Shown here piece by piece: positions 7,840 through 16,663 of a stretch of DNA of 64,000 nt. Position 1 is the stretch's first letter. Every line of letters starts with the position of its first letter. A program made the translations under genes and the position numbers. The notes under the pieces were generated by a model. That model had not been told where the DNA came from and did no database searches. It saw only the letters and a program-made list of their open reading frames with translations. This stretch comes from DASUNQ01 sp035536455 (lineage in GTDB: Bacteria; Acidobacteriota; Thermoanaerobaculia; Multivoradales; UBA5704): the NCBI GenBank assembly GCA_035536455.1, contig DATLOC010000006.1, positions 1-64,000 on the forward strand. The letters run 5' to 3'.

Positions 7840-10377
7840 ATGAGAGGCAGGAGTCTCAGCCGACCACTAGTGCTGCTCACCGTTCTGACCTTGGCCTCCG
7901 TCGACGCCCGAGCTCAAGCGGGAGCGCAACCCGCCGGGTGCGGCAAGGCGCCGCCGGCAGGGCCTCCCTGGGGCCGCGATCTGGGAGCCGAACCTCCACC
8001 CTCGATCCATCCCGTCGGGCAGGTGCTGGACAGCAGCCTGGTAGTGCGCGACTGCGACCTCAACGTGCCGGTCTGGACCCCCAAGCGCTGCCAGGGCACC
8101 TTCAAGGTCTGTACGGCGGACGCCGATTGCGGCGGGGCGACGGGGAGCTGCGCCAACGCCCAGACCTGCGCCGACAACGGCAAGTCCTGTACGCCCGCGA
8201 CGGTTGCCACCGACTGCAATCCCGGGGTCGACTGCGTGAAGACCTGGGGGTGGCAGATGCAGAGCCTCCGCCCATACGGCAGCCCCATCGATCCAAGCAA
8301 GCCGATCAACCCCGACAACCCGAACGACCCCAATTTGCGCTGGGGGTTCCCGGGACCGATCTTCTTCGCCCGCGCGACGACGCTCAAGGACCCGGCGCAG
8401 GCACCGGGCAAGGACAATCCGGTCGTGACCCCGGGGACGCGCCTCAAGATCAAGCTCTCCAACCGCCTGCCGCCGCAGAGCTACACCGAGGCCACGACCT
8501 GCAACCCCGCGACCTATCAGCAGTGCAAGAACCGGGTGTGCAGCAACGACGGCACCAAGGTCTGCACCCAGAGCTCCGATTGCGGTGCCGGCAACGCGTG
8601 CAACGCGGTCGCCTTCTGCAACCAGTTCCTGCCCTGCAACGGGCCGCAAGGCCCGTGCGGCCCGCCGCAGTCGGTCCAGGAGACGACCCCCAACTGCTTC
8701 CACGGCAACAACGTCACCAACCTCCACTTGCACGGCACCCACGTCTCGCCGCAGCCGCACCAGGACTTCGTGCTGCTGAACCTCTTCCCCCCCGGTTCGC
8801 AGGGCGTGCCCAGCGGCGACAACTACGCGGTGGGCGACTACCAGGTCGACGTCAACCCGTTCCCCTGGAACCAGGCGCCGGGGACGCACTGGTACCACCC
8901 GCACAAGCACGGCTCGACCTCGCTGCAGGTCATGGGCGGCCAGGCCGGCGCGCTGATCATCCAGGGCGCCTTCGACGACTGGCTGAAGCAGCTCTACGGC
9001 GACAAGCTCGTGGACCGGATCATGGCCGTGCAGCAGATCGCGGGGCGGGTCAACTACTTCACCCCCGGGTACCCCAACTTCCCGCCGCAGCTCCTGCTCA
9101 ACGGCTTGGCCTCGCCGGTCATCCGGATGCGGCCGGGCGAGATCCAGCGCTGGCGGTTCGTGGGCGGCACGACGCAGGCGGCCGCCTCGCTGGAGATCGG
9201 CTTCGACCCGCGCATCAAGGAGGTGCGCCAGATCGCCGAGGACGGCATCCAGTTCGCCTGGCAGAACTACGACCGCCAGCCGCTGCGCGACTCCGAGGCA
9301 ACGTACCTCAACTTCAAGTTGACGCCGGGGAACCGGGCCGACTTCCTGATCAAGGCCCCAGACCAGCCAGGCACCTACAGCGTCAACCGGCGGGTCTTCC
9401 TTCCCGACCTCGCCGACCACGTCGAGGACCAATTCAACATGGACGAGGAGATCGCGGAGCGGGTACCGCCGACTGCGTTCGCGGCCGACCGCGCCCCCGT
9501 CGACGCTGTGGGGAACCCGCTCCTGTTCACCATCCAAGTGGACAAAGTGGACCGTGTTGACATGAGCTTCCCGGTCACCGAGGGGACGGACCCTGCCTGC
9601 AAGGCGAAGCCGAAGCCGGCCCGCTGCTGGCCCGACACTCCGTATTACCTCAAGGACCTGACCGGCAAGCGGACGCCCGACCGGACGCTGGCCTTCAGGA
9701 TCGACGGCAATCCCGGCGGGCAGCCCAACAGCTTCTGGATCAACGAGTCCCAGTACAAGCACGGCTGTGCGGAAGCCACGATGGAGCTTGGCACGACGGA
9801 GGACTGGCTGGTCAAGAACGTGCCGGGGAAGAACAACACGGTGCTGCTGGCCCATCCGTTCCACATCCACATCAACCCGTTCCAGGTATTCAGGGACGGC
9901 GACCGCAAATTCGATCCGCCCTACATCTGGCAGGACTCCATCGCCCTGCCGGTCGCCTCGCCCGGGGGCACCGCCTCCGGTCTCAGCGGACCGTCCGACC
10001 GACCCGCCGGGCCGATCTGGGACAACGAGGACGCCAAGGTGAAGTGCTCGAAGGCCTGCCTCGCCGACAACGCGACCTGGAACGGGCAGTGGAAGACCAC
10101 CATCCCCGACAAGCTCTCGGTGTGCGGCTGCGAGGTCAAGGACACCAGCGTGCGCATCGTCCAGAAGTTCGAGGACTACACCGGCGCCTACGTCATCCAC
10201 TGCCATTTCCTCGGCCACGAGGACCGGGGGATGATGTGGAACGTGCAGACCGTCTGCAAAAAACCCGACGACGGCAAGTTCGGTCAGACCCAGGCCAACG
10301 GCGGCGCCGACAGCTGCCCGTCGACGACCGACAAGCTGCCCGCGTGCACCCCGGGGCCGGGTCCGCACAGCCACTGA
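7840..10377 (+). CDS. Secreted multicopper oxidase with Cys-rich insertions
   Basis: An 845-residue protein whose ATG is preceded by a strong GAGGAGGAAC Shine-Dalgarno. A signal peptide (MRGRSLSRPLVLLTVLTLAS to about residue 28) indicates export. Copper motifs are complete: LHLHGTH near residue 295, WYHPHKHG near 350, HPFHIHINPF near 673 and HCHFLGHEDRGMM near 787, the last with the type-1 His-Cys-His and axial Met. It should oxidise metals or organic substrates with reduction of O2 to water. It is longer than usual laccase-like enzymes because of Cys-rich segments around residues 85-140 and 235-270, with a recurring C-x6-C-x4-DC pattern, which may form disulfide knots. It is followed at 43 bp by ribA. 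Confidence 0.93.
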   Translation: MRGRSLSRPLVLLTVLTLASVDARAQAGAQPAGCGKAPPAGPPWGRDLGAEPPPSIHPVGQVLDSSLVVRDCDLNVPVWTPKRCQGTFKVCTADADCGGATGSCANAQTCADNGKSCTPATVATDCNPGVDCVKTWGWQMQSLRPYGSPIDPSKPINPDNPNDPNLRWGFPGPIFFARATTLKDPAQAPGKDNPVVTPGTRLKIKLSNRLPPQSYTEATTCNPATYQQCKNRVCSNDGTKVCTQSSDCGAGNACNAVAFCNQFLPCNGPQGPCGPPQSVQETTPNCFHGNNVTNLHLHGTHVSPQPHQDFVLLNLFPPGSQGVPSGDNYAVGDYQVDVNPFPWNQAPGTHWYHPHKHGSTSLQVMGGQAGALIIQGAFDDWLKQLYGDKLVDRIMAVQQIAGRVNYFTPGYPNFPPQLLLNGLASPVIRMRPGEIQRWRFVGGTTQAAASLEIGFDPRIKEVRQIAEDGIQFAWQNYDRQPLRDSEATYLNFKLTPGNRADFLIKAPDQPGTYSVNRRVFLPDLADHVEDQFNMDEEIAERVPPTAFAADRAPVDAVGNPLLFTIQVDKVDRVDMSFPVTEGTDPACKAKPKPARCWPDTPYYLKDLTGKRTPDRTLAFRIDGNPGGQPNSFWINESQYKHGCAEATMELGTTEDWLVKNVPGKNNTVLLAHPFHIHINPFQVFRDGDRKFDPPYIWQDSIALPVASPGGTASGLSGPSDRPAGPIWDNEDAKVKCSKACLADNATWNGQWKTTIPDKLSVCGCEVKDTSVRIVQKFEDYTGAYVIHCHFLGHEDRGMMWNVQTVCKKPDDGKFGQTQANGGADSCPSTTDKLPACTPGPGPHSH

Positions 10378-10420
10378 CGAAGGGGCCGCCGGCGCGGCCA
10401 GTCGAGGACGTAGACAGTCG

Positions 10421-11017
10421 ATGTTGACGCGAGCAGCAGTAACCCGATTGCCGACCGAGTTCGGGGAGTTCCGGCTCCTCGCCTACACCGAGAACGGGTC
10501 GACCTGCCCGCACCTCGCCCTGGTCAAGGGGGAGGTCGAGCGCGCGCCCGACCCGCTGGTGCGTATCCACTCCGAGTGCCTGACCGGAGAGGTCTTCACC
10601 TCCCAGCGCTGCGACTGCGGCCCGCAGCTCGCGGTGGCGATGCAGGCCATCGCCGAGGAGGGGGCGGGCGTGCTGATCTACCTACGCCAGGAGGGGCGGG
10701 GGATCGGCCTGCTCAACAAGCTCCACGCCTACTCGATGCAGGACCGCGGACTCGACACCGTGGACGCCAACTTGCACCTCGGCTTCGGCGCCGACCTGCG
10801 CGACTACGCGGCGGCGATCGCGATCCTCGAGGACCTCGGAGTCGCCGCGGTCCGCCTGCTGACCAACAACCCCTTCAAAATCGCGGCGCTCGAGCGGTCG
10901 CGCATCCGCCTCCTTGGCAGGGTGCCGCTGGTGGCCCCGCCGACCGACCACAACCGCGGCTACCTGGAGACCAAGCGGCTGCGCATGGGGCACCTCCTCG
11001 CCGACGTCAAGGCGTGA
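10421..11017 (+). CDS. ribA: GTP cyclohydrolase II
   Basis: A 198-residue stand-alone GTP cyclohydrolase II, which converts GTP to 2,5-diamino-6-ribosylamino-pyrimidinone phosphate, formate and pyrophosphate. The Zn site is intact in ECLTGEVFTSQRCDCG (Cys-x10-Cys-x-Cys), followed by YLRQEGRGIGL with the catalytic Arg region and the C-terminal TNNPFKIAALE. It is not fused to DHBP synthase as in many riboflavin operons. It is followed immediately by a RibD-type reductase and an MDR dehydrogenase, with methyl- and glycosyltransferases beyond. This context suggests supply of a pyrimidine precursor to a specialised product rather than, or in addition to, riboflavin. No FMN riboswitch is visible in the 43 bp upstream. 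Confidence 0.93.
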   Translation: MLTRAAVTRLPTEFGEFRLLAYTENGSTCPHLALVKGEVERAPDPLVRIHSECLTGEVFTSQRCDCGPQLAVAMQAIAEEGAGVLIYLRQEGRGIGLLNKLHAYSMQDRGLDTVDANLHLGFGADLRDYAAAIAILEDLGVAAVRLLTNNPFKIAALERSRIRLLGRVPLVAPPTDHNRGYLETKRLRMGHLLADVKA

Positions 11018-11019
11018 GG

Positions 11020-12009
11020 ATGGACGCCGGCGGGGCCCAGGCCGACCCGGCGGCGGCAGCCTGCTGGCGGGTCCTCTGCCTGCTGGCCGAGCGGGTCCGC
11101 GCCGGCGGCGAGCCGGTCCGCGCTTGCTGGCTGCGGATCGGCGAAGCGCCCGAGATTTGCCTCGACGACGAGCCCCCGCCCGCCGGCCCCGGCTGGCGCG
11201 TCCTGCTGCTCCTCGACCCGGCCGCCACCGGCGACTTCCCGCCCGTCCCGGGGGAGAGCCGCTACCTGGTCGAAGACCTCATCGCGCTCCGCCCGCTCGC
11301 GCGCGGCGACCTGCCGCCCGCCGCCGCGGCGCTGCTCGAGACCTACGCCCCCTACGCCCTGGCGGCGGAGCACGCCCGGCGCGCCGGCCGCGCCTTCGCC
11401 GTCAGCCACTTCGCACAGTCGCTCGACGGCCGCATCGCCACCTGCGGCGGCGACTCGAAGTGGATCGGCTGCGCCGAGAACCTCCTCCACGCCCACCGCA
11501 TGCGCGCCCTCTGCGACGGCGTCCTCATCGGCGCCCGCACGCTGCGCGCCGACCGCCCGGCGCTGACCGTGCGCCACGCCGAGGGGGGGAGCCCGGTGCG
11601 CATCGTCGTCGGCGCCGCGGGCAACGGCGACGTCGACTGTCTGCTGGCGGCCGGGCCGGGACCCATCCTGCTGGTCGGCGACGGCGAGGCGCCGGCGTCG
11701 CCGCAGGTCGAGCGCCTGCCGCTCCCGCGGCGGAACGGGAGGATCGCCACCGCGGCGATCCTCGAGGAGCTCTACCGGCGCGGCGTCCTCTCGGTCTACG
11801 TCGAAGGGGGCTCGGCCACCACCTCGGCGTTCCTCGCCGACGGCACGATCGACGTCCTGCAGCTCCACATCTCGCCGCTGATTCTCGGCACCGGCATCCC
11901 CTCCTTCGTACGGCCGGAGATCACCGCGGTGGCGGAGTCGGTGCGCTTCGCCACCCATCTCTACCGGCCCGTCGGCGACGGCATCCTGTTCGTCGGCCGC
12001 GTGGCGTGA
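11020..12009 (+). CDS. RibD C-terminal-domain (pyrimidine reductase) family protein
   Basis: A 329-residue protein. Residues 1-115 match no family I recognise. The C-terminal two thirds are a RibD/DHFR-like reductase: AVSHFAQSLDGRIAT, then DSKWIGCAENLLHAHRMRALCDGVLIGARTL (split motif of the substrate/NADPH site) and YVEGGSATTSAFL. The deaminase half of RibD is missing. The family reduces the ribosylamino group of the GTP cyclohydrolase II product to ribitylamino. Start ATG follows the ribA stop by 2 bp and its own stop overlaps the next GTG, so the three genes are translationally coupled. Confidence 0.85.
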   Translation: MDAGGAQADPAAAACWRVLCLLAERVRAGGEPVRACWLRIGEAPEICLDDEPPPAGPGWRVLLLLDPAATGDFPPVPGESRYLVEDLIALRPLARGDLPPAAAALLETYAPYALAAEHARRAGRAFAVSHFAQSLDGRIATCGGDSKWIGCAENLLHAHRMRALCDGVLIGARTLRADRPALTVRHAEGGSPVRIVVGAAGNGDVDCLLAAGPGPILLVGDGEAPASPQVERLPLPRRNGRIATAAILEELYRRGVLSVYVEGGSATTSAFLADGTIDVLQLHISPLILGTGIPSFVRPEITAVAESVRFATHLYRPVGDGILFVGRVA

Positions 12010-13031
12010 GGCTGACGCTTTCCTTCGAGGCTCCGTGCCGCGTGGCGGTGCGGGAGGAGCCCCTGGCCGCGCCCGCCGCCGGGCAGGTGGCGGTCGAGAC
12101 CCTGGTCTCCGCCATCAGCCCGGGGACCGAGATGCTGGTCTACCGGGGGCAGGTGCCGGCGGGAATGCCGGTCGACGCCGCCATCCCCTCCCTGGCCGGC
12201 GGCTTCGCGTTTCCACTCGCCTACGGCTATGCGGCGGTGGGGCGGGTCGTCGAGCTGGGCGACGGGGTCGCGCCCGAGTGGCGGGACCGGCTGGTCTTCG
12301 CCTTCCATCCCCACGCGAGCCACTTCCTCGCCGCGCCGGACGATCTCTTCCCGGTCCCGGAAGGGCTGGCGCCCGAGGCGGCGGCCCTCCTCCCCAACGC
12401 CGAGACGGCGGTCAACTTCCTGATGGACGGCCAGCCGATCGTCGGCGAGCGGGTGGTGGTCTTCGGCCAGGGAGTGGTGGGACTGCTGACCACGGCGCTC
12501 CTGGCGCGGATGCCGCTGGCGAGCCTGCTGACCGTGGACCGGCACCCGCTGCGGCGGCAGCGCTCCGTCGACTTCGGCGCGCACGCCGCGCTGGACCCCG
12601 AGGCCCCCGGCGCGCTCGACGGACTGAGCGCCAGCGCCGACCTGACCTACGAGCTGTCCGGCAGCCCGGCGGCACTCGAGCAGGCGATCGCAGCGACCGG
12701 GTTCGGCGGCCGGGTGGTCATCGGTTCCTGGTACGGCGACAAGCGCGTCTCGCTCGACCTGGGCGGCGCCTTCCATCGCAGCCGCATCCAGCTCGTCAGT
12801 AGCCAGGTCAGCACCATCGCGCCGCGCTTCTCGGCACGCTGGAGCAAGGACCGCCGCCTGGAGGCCGCCTGGCGGCTGCTGGCCGAGCTCCCGCTCGACG
12901 GCCTGGTGACGCACCGCTTCGCCTTCACCGAAGCGCCGGCGGCCTACGAGCTGCTCGACCGCCGCCCCGAAGAGGCTGTCCAGGTCGTGCTCACCTATCG
13001 CTCGCAGGGGTCGCGAAGTAGTTCGGCCTGA
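12006..13031 (+). CDS. MDR-superfamily (zinc alcohol dehydrogenase-like) oxidoreductase
   Basis: A 341-residue protein starting with GTG that overlaps the preceding stop. The N-terminus has SAISPGTEMLVYRGQ, reminiscent of BchC-like dehydrogenases; a nucleotide-binding region VVFGQGVVGLL follows, then the C-terminal half with GGRVVIGSWYG. The usual catalytic-zinc Cys/His set is not obvious, so it may be a zinc-independent MDR. It likely oxidises or reduces a side-chain hydroxyl or ketone in the putative pyrimidine/pterin pathway. Its 3' end overlaps the convergent frameshifted gene by about 41 bp. Confidence 0.8.
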   Translation: MRLTLSFEAPCRVAVREEPLAAPAAGQVAVETLVSAISPGTEMLVYRGQVPAGMPVDAAIPSLAGGFAFPLAYGYAAVGRVVELGDGVAPEWRDRLVFAFHPHASHFLAAPDDLFPVPEGLAPEAAALLPNAETAVNFLMDGQPIVGERVVVFGQGVVGLLTTALLARMPLASLLTVDRHPLRRQRSVDFGAHAALDPEAPGALDGLSASADLTYELSGSPAALEQAIAATGFGGRVVIGSWYGDKRVSLDLGGAFHRSRIQLVSSQVSTIAPRFSARWSKDRRLEAAWRLLAELPLDGLVTHRFAFTEAPAAYELLDRRPEEAVQVVLTYRSQGSRSSSA

Positions 13032-13869
13032 TGACGAAGTGGAGAGGATCGGCCGGTCGAAAGTCCAGCCGCATGCGGACCTCCATCGGCCGCTTCTGAA
13101 AGTGGGCGTAGATCGTCGCGATCCGCCGGCCCCTTCCGGCCCGCACGAGGGTGCCGTCCTCGTAGCGGAGGTGCTGGTCGGGCAGCGAAGCGTCGGTCCA
13201 GAGCAGGAAGCGGTCGCTCGGATCGGGAAGGACGTCGGCGAAGCGCTCGTCGTAGAAGGAGAAGTACTTGATCTTCCCGCCGCGCACGTAGTAGCGCAAC
13301 AGGTGCTCGGAGAAAGCGCCTCGTCGAACTGCCAATGCCTCGTCGTGTCGGCGATGTGACGCCGGATGGCCGACACCCGCAGCGGGACCTGCTCGAAGAA
13401 CGCCGTGCGCCGGAACGCGGTGAAGTGCCCCAGGCGGCCGATGAGTTCATACGCGCTCGGGTCAGGGAGGAACGAGGAGAGGTCTCCGAGGATGACGTCC
13501 GAGTCGCACCAGCCGACGTGGGTGAAACCCCGCCCGGCGAGCGCGTACGCGAAGAGGGTGCTGAAGAATGGGCGGTAATCGCAGAGCTTGTACATCGATC
13601 CGGGCAGCGGGTCCGCCGTCATCGCGAAGGCGTCGCCGAGAAAGGCGCGCAACCGCGCGCGCAGTTCCTCCTCGGCCATGTGGTGAGGATGACGTTGGGC
13701 GGCAGTTGGGCGAGCGGGACCTCCTGATCGGTGATGATGATCAGGTTGAGCAGGGGGTTCCTCCCCACCGAATGGAGGTAGAGAGGGAAGTAGTTGAGGA
13801 AGGGCCGCCCGAACTGGAGGAGAACAGCCCCAACGGCGCTGCGATCGAGCGGTCGCGGAGCAGCTTCAT
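12991..13869 (-). pseudogene. Frameshifted DUF6625-like glycosyltransferase
   Basis: Three frames must be joined to obtain one protein. The first carries VGAVLLQFGRPFLNYFPLYL and LIIITDQEVP; the second starts near 13679 with AEEELRARLRAFLGD and includes SMYKLCDYRPFF and VGWCDSDVILGDL; the third, from about 13330, carries SEHLLRYYVRGGKIKYFS and IYAHFQKRPMEVRM to the stop. Combined, they match the layout of DUF6625-type GT-A-like proteins with a D-x-D (CDSDVI). The breaks lie near 13675 and 13330; the start is also unclear. They could be true mutations or assembly indels. The pattern of conserved residues on both sides of each break argues for recent damage or a sequence error. Confidence 0.7.
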
Positions 13870-14743
13870 GACGCGGGCTGAGGTGTCTGCTTCCAGCCGG
13901 CAGCTTATCGCCCTCTACGACGCGCTGTCGCGCTTCAACCTGCTGGCCAACCTGGTGCGCTTCGGCCATCCGCGCGCCGACCTGACGCTGCACAAGGCGC
14001 TGCGCATCCCGGCGGAGCAGGCGAATGCCTACGGCAAGAGCGAGCGGCGGCTCTACGTCGTGGACCGGGCGCTGGCCGCCGTGACGCTGCCGCCGGCGCC
14101 GCGGGTGCTCGACGCCGGCTGCGGCTTCGGCGGCACCGTCTTCCGCTGGCAGGAGCGGATTGGCGGGACGTACGACGGTCTCACGGTGAGCAGGGTGCAG
14201 TGGCGGGTGGCGCGGCGCGAAGCGGTCCGCCGCGGGCTCGCCGCGGCGTGCCGCTTCCACCTCCGCAGCTACGACGCGCCGATCGAGGACGACTACGACG
14301 CCGTGGTGGCGATCGAGGCAGTGATCCACAGCCCCGACTTCGAGCGGACGCTCGCCAACCTGGTCTCCGCCCTGCGCCCGGGCGGCAAGCTGGTGCTGGT
14401 CGAGGACGTGCCGCGCGACGAGGCGGTGGACGACCCGGACTTCGCCATCGTCCGCGAGTGCTGGGCGCTCGGCAGGGTGCCGACGGCCTCCACCTACGCC
14501 CGGGCGCTCGCCGGCGACGGCCTGCGCACGCTCCACGACGAGGACCTTTCGGCCCTCGTCCCCACGCGCCCACCCGCAGAGCTGGCGGCGGCCGAGGCCC
14601 GCTACCGCCGGGCGCACGCCCTGCTCCCCTTCCCCGCGGCGCGCCGGGTGCTGGCCGCCTACCTCGGGGGGGTCGCCTTCGAGCGGCTCTACCACCGCGG
14701 CATGGTGAGCTATCGGCTGATCGTCGCCGAGCGGGCAGGGTGA
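13868..14743 (+). CDS. SAM-dependent methyltransferase
   Basis: A 291-residue class I methyltransferase. Motif I VLDAGCGFGGTVF lies near residue 80, followed by an acidic/hydrophobic motif II region, AVVAIEAVIHSP and the post-motif LRPGGKLVLVEDV. The N-terminal 70 residues and C-terminal FERLYHRGMVSYRLIV are typical of small-molecule methyltransferases related to UbiE/MT11 types. Its ATG overlaps the divergent pseudogene start. It presumably modifies the product or a sugar of the surrounding cluster. Confidence 0.85.
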   Translation: MTRAEVSASSRQLIALYDALSRFNLLANLVRFGHPRADLTLHKALRIPAEQANAYGKSERRLYVVDRALAAVTLPPAPRVLDAGCGFGGTVFRWQERIGGTYDGLTVSRVQWRVARREAVRRGLAAACRFHLRSYDAPIEDDYDAVVAIEAVIHSPDFERTLANLVSALRPGGKLVLVEDVPRDEAVDDPDFAIVRECWALGRVPTASTYARALAGDGLRTLHDEDLSALVPTRPPAELAAAEARYRRAHALLPFPAARRVLAAYLGGVAFERLYHRGMVSYRLIVAERAG

Positions 14744-14747
14744 AACG

Positions 14748-15848
14748 CTACGGGCTCTCCGTTTTGGCGGCATGGAGCTGGAGCAGGAACTGGTGGACCC
14801 GCTCTAGCGACTCCTCCCAGGTGGGGTGGGACTCGTACCAGCGCCGCGCCGCGACTCCCATCCGCGCCAGGAGCTCGCGGTCCTCCATCAGCCGGCGCAG
14901 GTGCCCGGCGAGAGCGTCCGCGTCGCCCGGCGCGACCAAAAAGGCGGTCTCGCCGTGGCTGAAGTTGGCCGCCGTGTCGCTGGCGCTGCTGGCGACGACC
15001 GGAAGGCCGTGGCGCATCGCTTCCAGGTAGGCGATGCCGAAGCTCTCGGGCGCCGACGGCAGCGCCAGGACGTGGCTCGCGGCGAGGCGCTCCTCGACCT
15101 CGGCGCGCGGCCGCTCGCCGAGCAGCGCCACCCGCCCGTCCAGCCCGGCGCGGGCGATCCGGCGGCGCAGGCGGCGGGTGTAGGCGGGGTCGGCCTCCAG
15201 GCTGCCGAGGACGGCGAGCCGCCAGCCGCCGGCACCGAGCCGGGCGAGGGCGTCGAGCACCATGTGAAGGTTCTTCATCGGCGTCAGGTTGCCGAGGAAG
15301 ACGATCTCGAGGTCGCCTGCTTCACGGGCGCGCGCGGCGATCCGCTCGAGCGGGGTCGTGGCGGCAGCATGGTCGCCGGCGGGAGGGGCGATCACCGCGG
15401 GGCGCTCGACGCCGGCGAGCCGCGCGGCGCACGCGCGGAGCTGCGGGTTGACCAGGATCAGGCCGTCCACCGACGCCAGGTACCGCCCCTCGACCCGCCG
15501 CACCAGCGGCCGCTGCCAGGCGGGGAGCGGTTGACTCACCCGTAGCAGGTGGATGATGGCGACGATCGGCGGTGCCCCGGCAGTCCGCCGCAGCCGGCGG
15601 TTGAGCCGGAAGCACGACGGGTGGGTCAGCTCGTCCTGGAGGAGGAGGTCGAAGCCGGGCTCGGTGAGCCGGGCCAACAGGCTCTCCGAAAGGTTGTCGA
15701 GCAGGGCCCGCGGGTACGAGCGCATGGGCAGCGCGACGACCTCGACCTCGTGGCCGCGGCGGCGCAGGTGCTCGACCAGCATGCGGTCGTAGAAGAAGCC
15801 GCCGGTGAGGCGGTCGAGGCTGCCGTAGATGAGCAGGCCGATGCGCAC
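14748..15848 (-). CDS. Family 4-type glycosyltransferase
   Basis: A 366-residue GT-B enzyme from a GTG start; an ATG further upstream would run into the neighbouring methyltransferase. The N-terminus VRIGLLIYGSL leads into a glycine-rich loop (LTGGFFYDRML). The C-terminal domain carries IVFLGNLTPMKNLHMVLDAL and the donor-binding Glu pair in SAPESFGIAYLEAMRHGLPVVAS (shown here in part as ESFGIAYLEAM), diagnostic for GT4. It transfers an activated sugar to an unknown acceptor. It converges with the methyltransferase at 13868 and precedes another methyltransferase on the minus strand only 5 bp away. Confidence 0.88.
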   Translation of the reverse strand: MRIGLLIYGSLDRLTGGFFYDRMLVEHLRRRGHEVEVVALPMRSYPRALLDNLSESLLARLTEPGFDLLLQDELTHPSCFRLNRRLRRTAGAPPIVAIIHLLRVSQPLPAWQRPLVRRVEGRYLASVDGLILVNPQLRACAARLAGVERPAVIAPPAGDHAAATTPLERIAARAREAGDLEIVFLGNLTPMKNLHMVLDALARLGAGGWRLAVLGSLEADPAYTRRLRRRIARAGLDGRVALLGERPRAEVEERLAASHVLALPSAPESFGIAYLEAMRHGLPVVASSASDTAANFSHGETAFLVAPGDADALAGHLRRLMEDRELLARMGVAARRWYESHPTWEESLERVHQFLLQLHAAKTESP

Positions 15849-15853
15849 GGTGG

Positions 15854-16618
15854 TCAGCGCTTGACGGCGCGTGCCCGCAGGCCGCCGCGCAGCGCGTCGA
15901 TCCCGAGCCACTTCCCGACCCGATCCAGCCCCGCCATCAGCGCCGCGGCCGCCCGCGGCATGTCGCCGCGCTGGACGAAGGTCCAGGAGTCGAGTTGCAC
16001 GTCGCCGAAGCCGGCGGCGCGCAGCAGCGCCCTCAGCTCGCGCCGCGTAAGGTAGCGGTCGGTCGCGAGCTGGCGGGTGCTGATGCCGAGGGCGGGGGCG
16101 AGCCGGCGGTACCAGAGGCCGCCGCCGTTGAGGGTCAGGCAGGCGAAGCGGCCGCCGGGGCGGAGCACGCGGAAGGCGCTCGCGCAGACGGCGGCCTGGT
16201 CGAGCATGTGCTCGAGGGCGCCGACCGCCAGCACCACGTCGACCGATGCGTCGGCGACGCCGGTGAGCCGCTCGGCCGCGTCCACCGTGAAGCTCACCTT
16301 GCCCGCGTGGCGGCCGAGCCGCGCGCGGGCGGCCTCCACCATCGCCGGCGAGAGGTCGACGCCGAGCCCGCGCCCGTACTCGTCGGCCAGCGCGAGCAGG
16401 TGGAGCCCGGTGCCGCAGCCGATCTCGAGCACCGTGTCCCCGGGCTTCGGCTCCGCCGCTTCGCGCAGCAGCGCCAGGCGATCGCGCAGCAGCCGTCCGG
16501 GGTCGCCGTGGCGGTCGGCGTAGGCGGGGGCGCAGGCGTCGAAGAAGGCGGCGACGCCGGCGTGGTCGTGCGCCGCCCGGGTGGTGAGGCGGCGGCTCTG
16601 CACCGGGCTCTGCGCCAC
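15854..16618 (-). CDS. SAM-dependent methyltransferase
   Basis: A 254-residue class I methyltransferase from GTG at 16618. Motif I VLEIGCGTGLHLLAL lies near residue 60, then LGVDLSPAMVEAAR, VLAVGALEHM and FRVLRPGGRF. Its stop is 5 bp from the following glycosyltransferase gene, so the pair are co-transcribed. The likely job is methylation within the glycoside pathway; the acceptor is unknown. It diverges from the PTPS-like gene over 45 bp. Confidence 0.85.
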   Translation of the reverse strand: MAQSPVQSRRLTTRAAHDHAGVAAFFDACAPAYADRHGDPGRLLRDRLALLREAAEPKPGDTVLEIGCGTGLHLLALADEYGRGLGVDLSPAMVEAARARLGRHAGKVSFTVDAAERLTGVADASVDVVLAVGALEHMLDQAAVCASAFRVLRPGGRFACLTLNGGGLWYRRLAPALGISTRQLATDRYLTRRELRALLRAAGFGDVQLDSWTFVQRGDMPRAAAALMAGLDRVGKWLGIDALRGGLRARAVKR

Positions 16619-16663
16619 GCCGGGATGATAGTCTTCGGCCCTCCTTTCAGTGAGGAGACGCCG

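Noticed and set aside
10378..10420. FMN riboswitch before ribA
   Set aside because: The gap is only 43 bp, too short, and the conserved sequence blocks are absent.
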